A stretch of 64,000 nucleotides of DNA from Liolophura sinensis (GCF_032854445.1 NC_088297.1:18055127-18119126), one strand, 5' to 3'. Positions 1 through 11,484 are shown, counted from the stretch's first letter. Numbers and translations: made by a program. Notes: a model not told the origin generated them from the sequence alone.

Positions 1-1447
1 GCAACATGGCCTACGTCTTGCAGCCAACGTTTGGCGTAAGTGATTGCACTCTTGGGATTAGACATGTGACATTACAGACTAATGACACAATGTCGAGGTT
101 AAAATTCCCCAGATGTATTCCTAGACGCTTTGTACTTTGAGGAGTTTGACTTGTTACTAAATATTCAATAGCCAGAAATGAACGTAGGAAACACCACAAC
201 ATTAATTACAAATTTAAATAATACTATTTCTCCATGTCATTTAAGATATTAACCATGATCGCCTAACCATGATTTGCGGATGTCTAATTCATTGGCTGAC
301 TGACGGTCGTAAAGTTTTCATTAGTATTACTACATATTAGATTACACTGATATGGGATTAGCACCATTACTGAGGCGGATAATTCATTTATGGGTATATA
401 ACTTCGATAACAATTGTAATTGTTAAAATCGTTCAATGATATTTATTTAAATATCGCATAGAACCGGTGGAGTACTGTTGCTGTTTTTTTTACCCGAGTC
501 ATAATTTTATCTTAACTATCTGTGACAATGTCTGCTTTATAAAACTGAGGCCAAATGTGACCTTATCTATGAAATCTATGAAACCCACACACTTTAAATC
601 CTTCGTTTCCTGTCACGATATACACTACACCCACTCAACACGGTCCTCACTTACCTTTAACATGAACCCCAATTACTCTTGCATGCACGATTTGCCTACT
701 TCAGCTAAACTCATAAACGACCTTAATACGATCCCCACACCTGCACTATGTATCTCGTCTATTATAATAAGTACCACAAGTACCTCATTTATCTTCAATT
801 AAATCTGTCATCAACGACCTTATGAAGGAATCGGACAAGTTCTGTAAATTTTTGTGGGATATATGTTTATCGATATGTTCTCTCCCCCCCCCCCCCCCCC
901 CCAACACACACACACACAGAATGGCATGGGCGACGGTGGCAGCAGCGGTTTAGGTGATTGGTTTTTCACGTGTTTGAGGCTGCTGTTGTCTGTACATATT
1001 GGTGGTACAGATTACACCGTTGTCTGGGGATTATTTGAAGTAAAGTTTTTAACTGCTGCCGAGCGCTTGATAGAGCTGTGAGGAAACACATATATAACAC
1101 AAATGTATGTTGAGCATTTTATAATTATGCTGTCTCTTTAGTTATATTGTTTGTTCATGTTCAGGAATTCTCCTGCACAATGATCATAACCATCAGTCAA
1201 GCGGTATTTGGGTTAAAGAATAAAAGCTGAAACCGTGAACTCAAAATCATTTTGGAAAATACTGAGAAGTGTTGGACTTGTCCTTAACATATAACGGTAA
1301 TATTTTTCTTACTTTGCAGAGAATCTAGCTCTCGTTATATTGGCTGCGGCTTCAAGCCAGAAGATTTGTCAGGTCGGTGGAGTAGTCCACCCAATAGCTT
1401 GATTACTCTCATATCAGTTAAAAATCCCTGATTTCAATGTGACCTAC
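1..1447. other. Non-coding stretch, no gene recognised
   Basis: AT-rich DNA with only short, compositionally biased open frames and no recognisable domain. An acceptor-like 'tttgcag' ends at 1320, followed by a short hydrophobic frame (ALVILAAASSQ), but there is no convincing start or donor, so I do not call an exon. On the minus strand this region lies downstream of the candidate exon at 1448-1632 and could hold further exons or intron. Confidence 0.5.
883..919. repeat. Homopolymer C run followed by (AC)n
   Basis: About twenty consecutive C bases run directly into a short AC dinucleotide run. The true length of the C run is uncertain because homopolymers are error-prone in sequencing. Confidence 0.9.
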
Positions 1448-1632
1448 CTTTACAGTCGACCGCGATTCCACCCTCTCCGCCAGCTCGAATGTGTAACATT
1501 TCCATGATGGCGCGTCTAGCTGGGAGGGTGACAGACTGGCCTCAGAGGTCATGAGGGCAGAAGGCATGGTCGGGGACACACGGGCAGGGGCCACCTTGCT
1601 TTTTGTGACTCGCCACATCGTAATCTCGTCAC
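1448..1632 (-). CDS. Possible internal exon of an Ig-type receptor gene
   Basis: On the minus strand an acceptor ('acccgtag') is followed by an open frame of about 61 codons and then a strong donor (AAAG|GTAGGT). The exon would enter in phase 1 and leave in phase 0. The peptide starts GDEITMWRVTKSK, is Ser/Pro/Thr-rich in the middle and has one Cys near the end (SWKCYTFELAER), as a stalk or part of a diverged Ig-like domain might. It lies downstream, on the same strand, of the Ig exon at 6310-6636 and could belong to the same gene. I do not recognise a named domain; the call rests on splice borders, open frame and strand. Confidence 0.35.
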
Positions 1633-1984
1633 CTACGGGTATAACACACGTCAACACAACTTAATTTCTTTAGTGTTGCCTCATTCGTTTCCCCCAAATA
1701 GGAGTAACCAAAGCCTTTAAGCACAATGACCCAGAGCAGAAATGCTCGTGACCAATTTCATATTTTGTCATTTTCGCGACAATACAGAATAAACAGTAAC
1801 AGAGAATATGTGTGTCTTTAAATGACCTGCGTTTATAAAACCATAAAGCACAAAGGTAGAATTTCAATGATGCGCTGATTTCCATAACATTTGTATGTAG
1901 AACTGCCCAAATACAACAAACAGTAGAACAGATAACAGAATATCAGTGTAAACAAAGGATTTATTTCCGCCATATCGTGGAGTG

Positions 1985-2476
1985 AACATGTTAGACCCTG
2001 GAAACAGTGCGGGGATCAGTGTGAAGTTGGCAACATCCAAAAACCAACTCTAAGGAGAACATGTTAAACGCTGAAAAAAGCATGGGAGTCTCTGTAAAAT
2101 AGCAACATCCAAAACAAAAACCCGGCCAAGGCATGTTAGATCCTCGGAACAGTGTGGGATTTCAGTGACATCATTCAGACATCAAACCCGGCGAAAACAA
2201 GTTAGAACGTGGAAACAGTACGTGATTCATTGTGAAAATGGCAACATCCAAAACCAAACCCGACAAAAAAATGTCAGGCCCTGGAAACAGTACGTGATTC
2301 ATTGTGAAAATGGCAACATCCAAAACCAAACCCGACAAGAAAATGTCAGGCACTGGAAACAGTACGTGATTCATTGTGAAAATGGCAACATCCAAAACCA
2401 AACCCGACAAGAAAATGTAACGCCCTGGAAACAATGTGGGATACAGCGTGAAAATGGCAACACCCACAATGAAACG
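1985..2476. repeat. 72-bp minisatellite, about seven units
   Basis: A motif containing 'CCTGGAAACAGTACGTGAT' and 'AATGGCAACATCCAAAACC' recurs every 72 bp. The units around 2200-2410 are nearly identical and the outer units are more decayed. Because 72 is a multiple of three, long open frames appear on both strands (2165-2527 plus, 2171-2485 minus). These are by-products of the periodicity, not evidence of a protein. Confidence 0.9.
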
Positions 2477-3263
2477 AATACACATACTTTTAAAGTAAAG
2501 AGGTTAAAAATACTAAATCCTAATTAAACCGTTCAGAAATATTTTCAATAATTCGGATGCGACAAATGCTTAAATGCGAAACCTTCAAATTATCACGCCA
2601 AATACTTGATATACAGAATCGAGTATGTTAAATATACAGGGAATGGAGTAAATTCGCCACTACTTCCACCAGCAACATGTTCCACCTCCAACATGGCTGT
2701 GGTATTCACAACGTTATCAGACTTAGCTGTGTACCTCAGAAAGGGAAAAATCTCAGAGCTTCTTTTTTCTGGTCACTGCGCTCTGAAGATCATCTGTGGA
2801 AGAGTTTGATAACGTCTAAACCTAACTCTGTGTTTCCTACATATACCTTTGTTTCTATGACCACGCCAACTCCTGCTATATGACGTTTATGCAGTTATCA
2901 AAAACCACTGCCGACAATTGAACACACATGTTTTGCTGACTGGGTGATAATTACAATATTTCTACACCCACAAAAGTGCGAAAATGCTGGACTGCTTGCC
3001 CAAGATTTTGAGCAGGGAGTCGTTCAGCAATAGTCCGAACACATTATACATCGTTGCTGAAGAGAATGAAGGGTAGGGTGAATGATTACGTCTTAATGCC
3101 CCTTCGGCGCTAGCATTACGTGTGAACTGGCATCAGAATCATATTACCCCTTCCGTTTTAATTTGTAATTCTCTGTACGTTAAGGTTTATACGGTTTTTT
3201 TTTTCGCTGTCAGTAGACCGTTTTAATGTACAGGTGTATTCTTGGTATGAATAATTGAACTTT
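2477..3263. other. Non-coding stretch, no gene recognised
   Basis: Two overlapping plus-strand frames of 67-68 codons (2606-2883) match no domain I know and have no supporting splice context. The right edge abuts the truncated LINE that starts at 3264. Confidence 0.5.
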
Positions 3264-3934
3264 TCACCTGGCTACACGTTCTAAAGAATTAGAAGTGAGA
3301 TGCTCCAGGACAATAGGAAAACGGTCACTACTACACAGATCGTCATGCACCTTCCAAGAAAAATCCGGGAAAACTGATGGATCCGTGATAGTGAGATCGA
3401 TAGGAGAATCTATTACCTGGATGTAAATAGGTATTAGAACCATCATTGAAATAACACAGTTCATCATTCCATAAAAAATGTTGCAATGTTTTGCCTTTAC
3501 TATTGATATTAGCACTGCCCCATAAGAGTTTATGGGCATCAACGTCCCCTATAATTATAAAAGGGTTGTTCTTTCAGGTTATGTAATTCAGAGATTGACA
3601 AAGAAGAATAAGGAGGAATATAGAAAGTAACTGTTTTCGACAAAGAAACACGGATGGCCACAGCCTGAAGCTCAGTAACGAGATCATCAGGACTGTGAAT
3701 TACATTATTATTCACTAAAAAAGAGAAGCTGACACAAGCTCGCTCTTCCTCACCAGAATAATTGTCATAAAGTGTATAATTTTAGAGAGAATTTATATTT
3801 GTCAGAAGCTTCAGGTGAGTTTCCTGAAGACACAGGGCAACTGGATTTAAAGCTTGAACTAACAGTGTTTAATAAATAAGATTTACCTTAAGGCCTCGAC
3901 AATTCCACTGTATAATTTTGCCCAAGGAAGACAT
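3264..3934 (-). pseudogene. LINE ORF2 fragment: AP-type endonuclease domain, copy 1
   Basis: Reading leftward from an ATG at 3934, the frame begins with GKIIQWNCRGLK and continues with NPVALCLQETHLK. These are the opening motifs of the apurinic/apyrimidinic endonuclease of jockey/I-like non-LTR retrotransposons. Later pieces, split between frames, include an ERA...VNNN..IHSP segment, an LQAVAIRVSL strand, a DxxAHxxLWGS-like segment and SPIDLTITDP...SSDRFPI, so the domain is present from end to end but frameshifted. The reverse transcriptase that should follow is missing: the copy stops at about 3264. It sits directly downstream of the matching ORF1 at 3935-5250. Confidence 0.8.
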
Positions 3935-5250
3935 TATGGAGATAGACGTATTGGGGCCGAGGACGACCCTTTTTGGGAGATCTAGTAGGCGACCTCACAG
4001 GTGCAGATGATGTATCCATCACGTCTGCACATGATGTTGACAGATCAACGTCCTCCAGCGATCCAAACTTATTAAAAGTTTGAATAGGGTTTTTAGTGGC
4101 CTTAGAGGGATGCTCCAGGGGGCCACTAGGTTTATCTCTTTTTATGATTTTTCTCAGATTCATTTTTGTCACCCGTTACTTTCTGTACAGAATCAACGGG
4201 TTTATGAGATTTGGATTTTTTATCACATGATGTGTCGTCAGATTAAGGAAGTGCTGGATACTCAGGTAAAGTATTAGGTATTTTACAAAGGTTCATAACA
4301 GTTTGTGATGAGGAGCTTGCTGTGTTATTTAAGGGATTCATGACGAGTTTCTGTGGGTGTTCTTTGCCAATGGGCCAAGTAAAAGCTGTTTGAACCCTCA
4401 CAGAAACAGTGGTTTTCCTTACAACATTGGCATATGTAGATGTTGTAAGGCCATGCGTGACAGAGACCAGACGCTTCTTCCTGACAGGATGTATTAATTT
4501 TACATTTTAAGGTTATGATTTCTTTTTCTTTTTTTGAAGAGAGGGCAGTCCTTGGAAGAGGCCATGTTGGCTCCACTACAATTCAAACATTTTATTGTTT
4601 TTGTGCAGTCGAAGCCCTTGTGACCTGCTTCCGCACATAAAGCACACCAGTGTGTTGCACCATTGACTCCTGCCATGGCCAGGAGTCAATGTAAAAGGGT
4701 TTTACTTTTATCAATCCTTGGTGTTTTAACCCCAGTTATATTTTGCTCAGTGAGTTCGGAAAGGTATTGGTCTCTGTCATGAATTATGCCATGACAGCAG
4801 TTTAATGTATTATGTGGTGAAACAGAAACAGGCTGCTTTCCCATATTTTCAATATTCAGTAAGTTGATATGTTGTTGTTTTCTGGAAACTTCCAATAAAA
4901 TGTTTCCAGGTTTCATTTTTTGACCTGTTTTAACGTTCCTGCAGAACTTTCTAATGTTTTTTTTTTATTACGAATGGGTTTATTTCATGGTGCCTTCATT
5001 TTTCTTAGATATAACCAAAGAAGTAGGAAAAAAATCTTTTTCTGTTTCAGTTTCTAGTGGAAACTTATTTCTCTTTTTTTTTTTACCAACGACTGTTGAA
5101 GGTTGAGACGAGTCCATGATGTATGTTTTATTAATTTCACCCTACGTGTCCACCACCCGCCACGGAGTGCCAACAAGGGCGAATCTACCTCTGCAGATAA
5201 CCAGCAGAGAACAGAAACACACGGAATCCACGCAAGGTACACTCAAACAA
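3935..5250 (-). pseudogene. LINE ORF1 (gag-like, zinc-knuckle) fragment, copy 1
   Basis: This is a degraded minus-strand counterpart of the ORF1 at 11633-12900. The shared 5' segment contains LLALRGGWW; further on is a PGNILLEVSRKQQHINLL strand, like the RNA-binding fold of jockey-type gag proteins. CCHC zinc knuckles lie around 4560-4660 on the minus strand, seen as C..C...GH.GFDC and CLNCSG when frames are followed across shifts. Several stops and frameshifts break it. ORF1 protein normally binds element RNA as a ribonucleoprotein; this copy cannot encode it. Confidence 0.7.
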
Positions 5251-5735
5251 ATTGAATTATACCAACAAGGTTAAACTCAATCTACTCGACTGACCCATTA
5301 GCCACCGCCTTCTACAGTGACCCCGAACAAGAACGTCGGGGAAAAACCCAATTTTACATCACAGTACGTGAAAGAATAACAAACTGGATCAAGTGTAGGG
5401 CTTGACGCGACCAGCCGATTGATAGGGCCAGGCCCATCCGACCTTCTGTCTCTCTTCAAGTAAGAGTCAATGTGGCGTGTTGGGCGTGAGGATCTCGCAA
5501 GACTAACACGCCCTCAGTCACGAGGGTCCCGTCCTCGGAGATTACGCGTCGTAACCCGGGGCAAACAGGTCGCTCCTCGGTTGCCCCCCAACACAACCGA
5601 GAAGATGTGAGCCTATTATATCCACCGGGCTCACACAGGAGAGCTCTAGGTTAGTCGTCTTTTACGACAAGATTACCTAGAGGGCTGAGGTCTTATTCTT
5701 ATCACCCCAGAAACCCCACGGGGGCCATGAATGTC
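5251..5735 (-). repeat. 5' untranslated region of the gag/endonuclease LINE, copy 1
   Basis: This block precedes ORF1 in the minus direction. Its inner part is shared with 12901-13162 (for example 'GGTTAAACTCAATCTACTC' and 'GGGCC.GGCCCATCCGACCT'), and its outer part with 5945-6075 ('GAGGATCTCGCAAGAC', 'GGTCCCGTCCTC'). The block ends at about 5727 in a GC-rich 'CCCCACGGGGGCCAT' stretch, which may be the true 5' end of the element. If so, this copy is complete at the 5' end and lost its 3' half, the reverse of usual LINE truncation. Confidence 0.6.
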
Positions 5736-5746
5736 GGACATGACGC

Positions 5747-6075
5747 TTATATATATATATCACGTAATGAAAGACGAACGACCACAGCCTGAAGATATGT
5801 ATGCAAAGCAACAGGGCTGTGGATAATATTGTTACTTATGAATATCAAGGGGCCGCTTGCAGCTCGCTCTTCTGCAATACAATATGCGCTATGAAGTAAA
5901 TAATTTTTAAGAGTTATTTTATCTTTGTCAGCTTTCTTTAGATGTCTCTCTCCAAGTAAGGGCCAAAGCGGCGTGTTGGACATGAGGATCTCGCAAGACC
6001 AACACGGTCTCAAACACCAGGATCCCGTCCTCCTAGATTACGGGTCGCAACCCATGGGCAACAGGTTGCTTCTAA
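5747..6075 (-). repeat. Internally deleted LINE: 5' UTR joined to endonuclease fragment
   Basis: In the minus direction, a 5' UTR segment matching 5450-5560 (6075 to about 5945) runs straight into an endonuclease fragment (about 5940-5760) containing ERAASGPLIFISNNIIHSP and LQAVVVRLSL. ORF1 and the first endonuclease residues are missing. The element is the same family as 3264-5735 but a separate, rearranged copy. Confidence 0.65.
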
Positions 6076-6089
6076 CACAATTGAGATGA

Positions 6090-6230
6090 TGTGATGTAAG
6101 AAGAGTTAAACTCGAAAGCCAGCATATTTTTAAAACAGTATATCTAGAAATCTGTATGTATGCTTATCTATAGATATTTACGAAAATGAAAATTTATATT
6201 TTATGACATTACCAGCGTTGTCGAATAAAT
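6090..6230. repeat. Dispersed repeat shared with the tandem-array unit
   Basis: 'AACTCGAAAGCCAGCATAT' and the following 80-100 bases resemble the segment near 29115-29215 (and its copies in later units), with scattered mismatches by eye. In the array the segment lies just beyond the stop end of a minus-strand LINE carboxy terminus, so it may be that LINE's 3' UTR. Confidence 0.5.
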
Positions 6231-6309
6231 CATATATGATGGACAAAAAATATCGCAAAATGGAAATAATAAGCCCTAAAATTTTGATACATTTTCAATG
6301 TTCAGTTAC

Positions 6310-6636
6310 CTAAGACTCTGACAGTTTTCTCCTGCTGACCTCCTCCAGGTCCTGTACCGTCACACCGGAACGTCCTGCCGTCATCTCTCTGACGACTAAG
6401 GGAGCTGATGCTCAAGTTTTTGCTGCTTCCCACAAGGCTGATCACATCCTTCCAGGGCGTGCTCTGCTCTATGCGGACTCGACCATCGATTCTGATAAGG
6501 ATGACGTCAATCGGACCAGTTCTCCACAGCATATTCCCCTGTATACTGACATTACAGGGCAGGACCACCGCCTCTCCCTCAACCCCTTCCACGACTCCCT
6601 GAGCACAGGTCATGTCAGCAGAACTTAAACACAGCA
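6310..6636 (-). CDS. Immunoglobulin V-type domain exon
   Basis: The minus-strand exon of 327 bp is open throughout, with an acceptor (cccag|TGCTGTG) and a donor (GTCTTAG|GTAAC). Both borders are phase 1, the classic phase of shuffled Ig-domain exons. The peptide has the Ig pattern: an EGEAVVLPCNVS strand with the first Cys, a W about eight residues on (MLWRTG), a Ser-rich LSISSLSRQRDDGRTFRC strand carrying D-G-x-[FY]-x-C and the second Cys, and a final EKTVRVLG strand. Family knowledge: such domains form extracellular modules of cell-surface or secreted recognition proteins. No signal peptide or transmembrane exon is visible nearby. It may belong with the exon at 1448-1632. Which Ig receptor it is cannot be told from one domain. 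Confidence 0.7.
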
Positions 6637-7204
6637 CTGGGGAAACATACGGTTTTGTTAAGGGCAGTTAAAGCTTTAGAGTAAATGAGAGTTAACCAAC
6701 GAAATAAGGCTCATCAGAAGAATAGCATTATTACATAGTTACAGATAGATAAATGCATTTAAATGGTCGAATTCTGTGCTTTGCTTTATGACCCATATAA
6801 CAGTCAGCTTGGTAAGTCTAACATTGTGATCGTTGCTGTGATTACAATGTGTGTATACATCACGAATTCGAGGGCTGAATACTTGCTGAGACTACCCCGT
6901 ATTTCCAACCAACGATCTCAGAGTGTGTCACCAAATCGCCAATGTATGTGAGCCACTTGGACTCTATCTTACAATACCCAATGCCTGTTTTAGACAGAAG
7001 TACTCCGAATGGCAACAAATCTGTAGCCAGTCCTTGGGTACTCTCACATCACAAATTTCTGTACATACTCTAAACACATTTCATGTTGAGATAGGTCTAA
7101 CAATCACCTGCCACAAATGTCAGAATAATATTTGCACGTGCGTCCGTGTAAAGAAAAGAACTTTTTGGGACGTCAGAGGACTTCAGTATATCACAGGAAG
7201 CCCG
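6637..7204. other. Probable intron or intergenic DNA
   Basis: No domain or convincing exon is visible on either strand. On the minus strand this is immediately upstream of the Ig exon, so it is probably intron. Confidence 0.4.
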
Positions 7205-7410
7205 TTACTCATTTATATATTTATTTATTTTTATGTTGGTTGGTGTTTTACGCCGTACTCAAGAATATTTTACTGATACGACGGCGGCCAGACGGTGGTG
7301 GGTGGAAACAAACATAAGCTGGACTTAAACTCACAGCGACCGCATTGGTGAGAGACTCTTGGGTCCATACGCTGCGCTAGCGCGCTAACCGACTGAGCCA
7401 CGGAGGACCC
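7205..7410 (-). mobile_element. tRNA-headed SINE, minus orientation
   Basis: Read on the minus strand, the right end is a tRNA-like head with A-box-like TGGCTCAGTCGGTTAGCGCG and B-box-like GGTCGCTGTGAGTTTAAGTCC-type sequence. It is followed by a short body and the conserved tail ACGGCGTAAAACACCAACC, ending in an A/T-rich TAAATA repeat. Such elements are transcribed by RNA polymerase III and moved by a LINE partner. The body is shorter than in the array copies (it lacks the GGGCACAGCCCGGG segment). I see no clear target-site duplication. Confidence 0.85.
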
Positions 7411-8904
7411 AAATTCATTCATCTAAATCACAGAGACGTGTACTTATCGCCCTGCTCCCACATACCAAGACTTGGCCAGAACTGACCAACACAGAGACGT
7501 ATCCAGTCCAGGAACCAGCCCGCCATGATCAGCTTCACCGAGAGACTACGTGCACTTCCTTGTTCACACGATGTACGTATAGGTACACATACAATCTGCT
7601 TCACACATCGCAGGTAGGTCATAAAATAAGGCGATCTATGCGTTAAGATATTGTTTCAAAATCACGATGCGTGTCACTATGTACAATGTAAACAGTATAG
7701 GTATAGTAAATTTTAGGAACCCCACTGCTGTCAGGGCAGAGTATTATTCCATCACCTGGTAGAAATATGATTCATCTTAATTCTACCCCACAGATCAGCC
7801 ATAGAGGCTGTGCTAGACATTTTTTTTATACTTTAAACCTTGTTCTAAAGAAACACTAGAGAAATCAAGGTTTATTTCTCCATTTCTGTAACTTATTTAG
7901 CCATTTATGTGATTATTTTTAATCGTCTTTCCCAGGATTTTTCACTTATGTCATTGCGGTCAGTTTTATGCGTGGTCGAAACAGGAATACCTGACGAAAA
8001 CCACAAATCACGAGGAACTTATTGACAAGCTTTCCAACGTCTGTCGTACATTAGTAAACGCCCTTGATCATGACGTTGGTTGAAGACAAGTGATCTTTAA
8101 CACAAGATTTGCTTCGATATGGCTGACATATTGCCAATCTGGCCATAATCATTTATTACGACACATTGTTGGTAAGATAAAACGGCGCGGTGCACAGACA
8201 TTTTGGATGATTTTATTTTTATTCCAGGCTATTATAGAATAGGTTTAAGTTGAGTAGAATTCTTATGTATACATATATGTTGAAGAATTTTTTTTTAAAG
8301 ACAGAAAAATAAACTCAGCTAAGAATAAAGTAAGAACTGAATAATGTATGTGTTCCATTCACATCTCGTACTGAACTATTATGCGACAAAGTCAATCCGG
8401 CACGGGCCTGAAAGCAAGGTACGAGTTCCCCATGTTATCCATTCATAATATCGATAGTGCATCCGTCTACTTGTCCGTGACCACAAACCTTCGTACTCTG
8501 GCAGGGAAGTGCAATTTTTCAACTTACGATCTTTACAGGCCAGTTATATCTTCAGGACCGATGTTGAGCAATAAACAGTTTCATGCAGAATTCACTTAAC
8601 ATTTAGACAAACAATGTCAGACCAAATGAATATATAATGGCACGCGTGACAATCTTTCTAGAAGGGTTGTTTTCGTAATACATTTCAAATACTGATTAGA
8701 AACTCGTATAAATAGCAGCAAACAATTTAATGCGCATTCCACATGTCATCATGCGAGTAAACAGTTTTATACAAAAGCAAGCTATCACTGAAACATTTAA
8801 CTTAAGTATGCAGTTCACAAAGGTATCTCACAAACCCGTGTGAGATGAATATCAGAAGTTTATGTACCACATACATACGTGTTTATGTGCCACATACAAT
8901 CGCC
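7411..8904. other. Non-coding stretch, no gene recognised
   Basis: Short frames at 7428-7622 (minus) and 8381-8599 (plus) show no domain or splice support. Nothing else is recognisable. Confidence 0.5.
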
Positions 8905-9034
8905 TATGTAAATATATCCAGATGACATATGTAAATATATCCAGATGACATATGTACATATATCCAGATGTAAATATATCCAGATGACATATGTAAATAT
9001 ATCCAGATGACATATGTAAATATATCCAGATGAC
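8905..9034. repeat. 23-bp tandem repeat, about six units
   Basis: The unit 'TATGTAAATATATCCAGATG' plus 'ACA' recurs head to tail with one shortened unit in the middle. It lacks the unique spacers of a CRISPR array. Confidence 0.9.
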
Positions 9035-9207
9035 AAAACATACATATTATCATTGATCAGAATAACACAGTACATTTACATGTGTGTGATTCCAAATTTT
9101 TCGTTTTATTATTTTTAGATGCTGAATTTGTAAAATTATATTATATATGTTTTTCTTTATATCTCTTTTGGCTGTCTATTATATATGTAAATCACTTTGC
9201 CTTTCAG

Positions 9208-9356
9208 CCAATCACATCCAGCGCACCTTGTATATTAAGCGAGGTTGTGGAGAATCTAGAAAATGCAGCTCAGCCAATCATGAGGATTTTCCTACAGAAT
9301 TGGAAAATGGTGCCACTGGTGAAGGCCCTGGCAGAGTGGAAGATCTCCAAAACCTC
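9208..9356 (+). CDS. Possible orphan exon, weak support
   Basis: A polypyrimidine acceptor ('tttgcctttcag') and a strong donor (CTC|GTAAGT) bracket 149 bp that is open in at least two frames. One frame reads RGCGESRKCSSANHED; neither matches a domain I recognise. It lies on the strand opposite the receptor exons. Splice signals alone are weak evidence, and this may be a chance pair. Confidence 0.2.
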
Positions 9357-9450
9357 GTAAGTCTATACTGATGAGGAGGAGCAGAACACTTTGTATAAGG
9401 AATACACATGCCATAACAAACAGAATATAAAATATCTATTAACCTATTGT

Positions 9451-9541
9451 AATATGTGGTACAGGTATGTGCGGTACAAGTATATGTGGCCCAAACATGT
9501 GAGGGACAAGTATATGCAATACAGATATATGTGGTACAAGT
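9451..9541. repeat. Degenerate ~16-bp tandem repeat
   Basis: Variants of 'TATGTGGTACAAG' recur about every 16 bp, roughly six times, with many mismatches. Confidence 0.55.
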
Positions 9542-9937
9542 GTTGCTTTTGTAGCACGCCTCCTACCGCAGAATTCTGTCAGAAGAATATTTTTATCAAG
9601 ATCAAGCTCACGAAATTTTCGTTCAAAATGGTGAAACGACTCGCACCTTCAACATAATCTGTAACTCCTCATGGTGAAGACATTTATCAACTTTCATTGA
9701 AGTATGATAAACTGTATTATAGATGGTCCAAAAAATATGTAAGCCCAAAACAGATTGAAAACAGCGATAATTTTGTCGACAATGGAGAATACATGGCCTG
9801 AAACTCGACAATGCTTTGCAGCTTTCCATGGTGAAACCACACATCAAGTTGATACAAGGAATAAAATATTTTACACATACACATTACGTGCATTTAGTAC
9901 AAAAAATGAATATGGGTAAGCATAAAAGTGTTGGTTT

Positions 9938-10149
9938 TCAAAAGACTTGTGAAAAGTACGAACTACACTGGACGTTCTGGTAGTCTGCCCAGTCATCACT
10001 CTGTCTCGTTCTTGCATTAGACTCAGCACCTTCCGTGTTCTCGTACGTGTTGTCACCAGAACTACGGGGTGACGTCATGGGCTCATAATGCACGTCACAT
10101 GATCCTGGGTTTCTGGCGATGTTGTGAGCGAGCGACTCGTAATGGTAAT
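9938..10149 (-). CDS. Terminal exon encoding a tyrosine-motif cytoplasmic tail
   Basis: A minus-strand acceptor (aaatacag|ATTACC) opens a frame of 69 codons ending in TGA at 9938-9940. The peptide is hydrophilic with regularly placed tyrosines: YESL near residue 3, YEPM near 21, YENT near 35, YQNV near 56, and a last Tyr near 64. By family knowledge, YxxM is a PI3-kinase SH2 docking motif, YxN (YEN, YQN) docks Grb2-type SH2 domains, and YxxL/V resembles ITIM/ITAM half-sites. This is therefore probably the intracellular end of a signalling receptor whose upstream exons lie at higher coordinates. Because it ends a gene, the Ig exon at 6310-6636 further along the minus strand must belong to another gene or to a longer splice form. 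The transmembrane exon was not found. Function is inferred from motifs only. Confidence 0.55.
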
Positions 10150-11484
10150 CTGTATTTAAACCAATATATACATGTTAATATACAGACGCCATTTGTTCAT
10201 AATTACATTATTTGAAGCAAGTAAGAAATACACATAATGCAGAACAGTTGTAATCCTTTCACACCTTGCAACACTCCAGTAACTATTTGAATCAATCCCG
10301 TGTTCAGAGTTATAACACAATATCCTTTAACTGGTTTAAGAGGCGTTAGGAAGTTGAGTAACGTCACGGGTTTTTATATGGATAGTAAAAGATGTACAGC
10401 GTAATAAATTAGACGAATAAATTCAAAAAAGCGGCGTTATATTACTCTATGTTCAAACTTTGTAGTTTATTCATGAAGCAAGCTCAGTATTACTGGAACA
10501 GTTCGAGTACTTAATAAATCCGGAATATTTGTTTGGAATTCTGTTATCTAAATTCCACATTTAAACCTAACAGGCAAAAAACTATGACAGTTTTAGCATT
10601 TCCGAGAACTGATCAAAAGCCCCTTTAACCACTTGAAGCCTTTTGCCAGCCTGTTGAAATGCTGACTAGCCAATAAACTTAACGTCTGATTTGATTGACA
10701 TTCACCGATGTGGACAGCAAAGTGAAGTGAGGTGTCGGCTACTCTGGGTAAAATCCGTATGTTCTCCTGCTGGTGACATCTGCCTGGAAAAAAACAGCTC
10801 AGCTAAACCAGTTTAATCATTCGATGGACGGCTCCATTCACAAATATATAACAAACTTTGATTTCTCACATGCTTGATGTGTTTTTTCTCTTAACTTCTG
10901 AACAACAAAATCCTTTTATATACATTTGGGGTAGTGCGAACAAGGAATAGAGCATGCCCTAAGCCATGGTGCCAGGAAATTTGTAAGTATAATGACAAGA
11001 ATCTGGTTTTCGCCTGTAACGTGTAGCCATTTGCCAAGTGTCACACTGTCATCCCTGGTCTGGGGTTACTCTCAGCGTTGTAGACTTAAAATATCTTACA
11101 CTGTTATCAACTAGTTAGCGTGACTGTCTAAACACCTTACGGGCAGATGAACTTTTTTCTCCCTTTGTAAGTGTAAAATGATAAACAGATGACTAACGAA
11201 GATAGCCCTGGGAAGAATAGTTACATCTTAACCTTTATCCTGCTATTGTATGATTTTAGCGATTTACAATAAAAAAAATGGCTCTAATGTCAACTATGAA
11301 AAATGAAAAATATGTTATATTTCATTTTGACTTAATTCGTTCTTTTGTTACCGTTTGAGAACTTTAATTACCCGGTTTATTGTGAAGTGATGGGACATGT
11401 GATAATTGGAAATATATAATCAATAATTTAATAACCTGTTGTCAGCATCCTCTGGAATATCAGAAAATAATATAAAATATTATA
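10150..11484. other. Intron or intergenic DNA, no exon recognised
   Basis: The exon encoding a transmembrane segment for the tail at 9938-10149 should lie in or beyond this stretch on the minus strand. I see no hydrophobic segment with good splice borders. A minus-strand acceptor near 10785 opens short frames without recognisable content. Confidence 0.4.

Noticed and set aside
467-802. 111-codon plus-strand frame near the left end
   Set aside because: Low-complexity Thr/Ser/His-rich translation of AT-rich DNA with no homology I can recognise.
2165-2527. Open frames of 120 codons (plus) and 104 codons (minus) as a repeat protein
   Set aside because: Explained by a 72-bp tandem repeat; both strands are open, with no splice, start or domain support.
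8905-9034. CRISPR-like direct repeats
   Set aside because: The units are contiguous with no unique spacers, and the DNA is eukaryotic.
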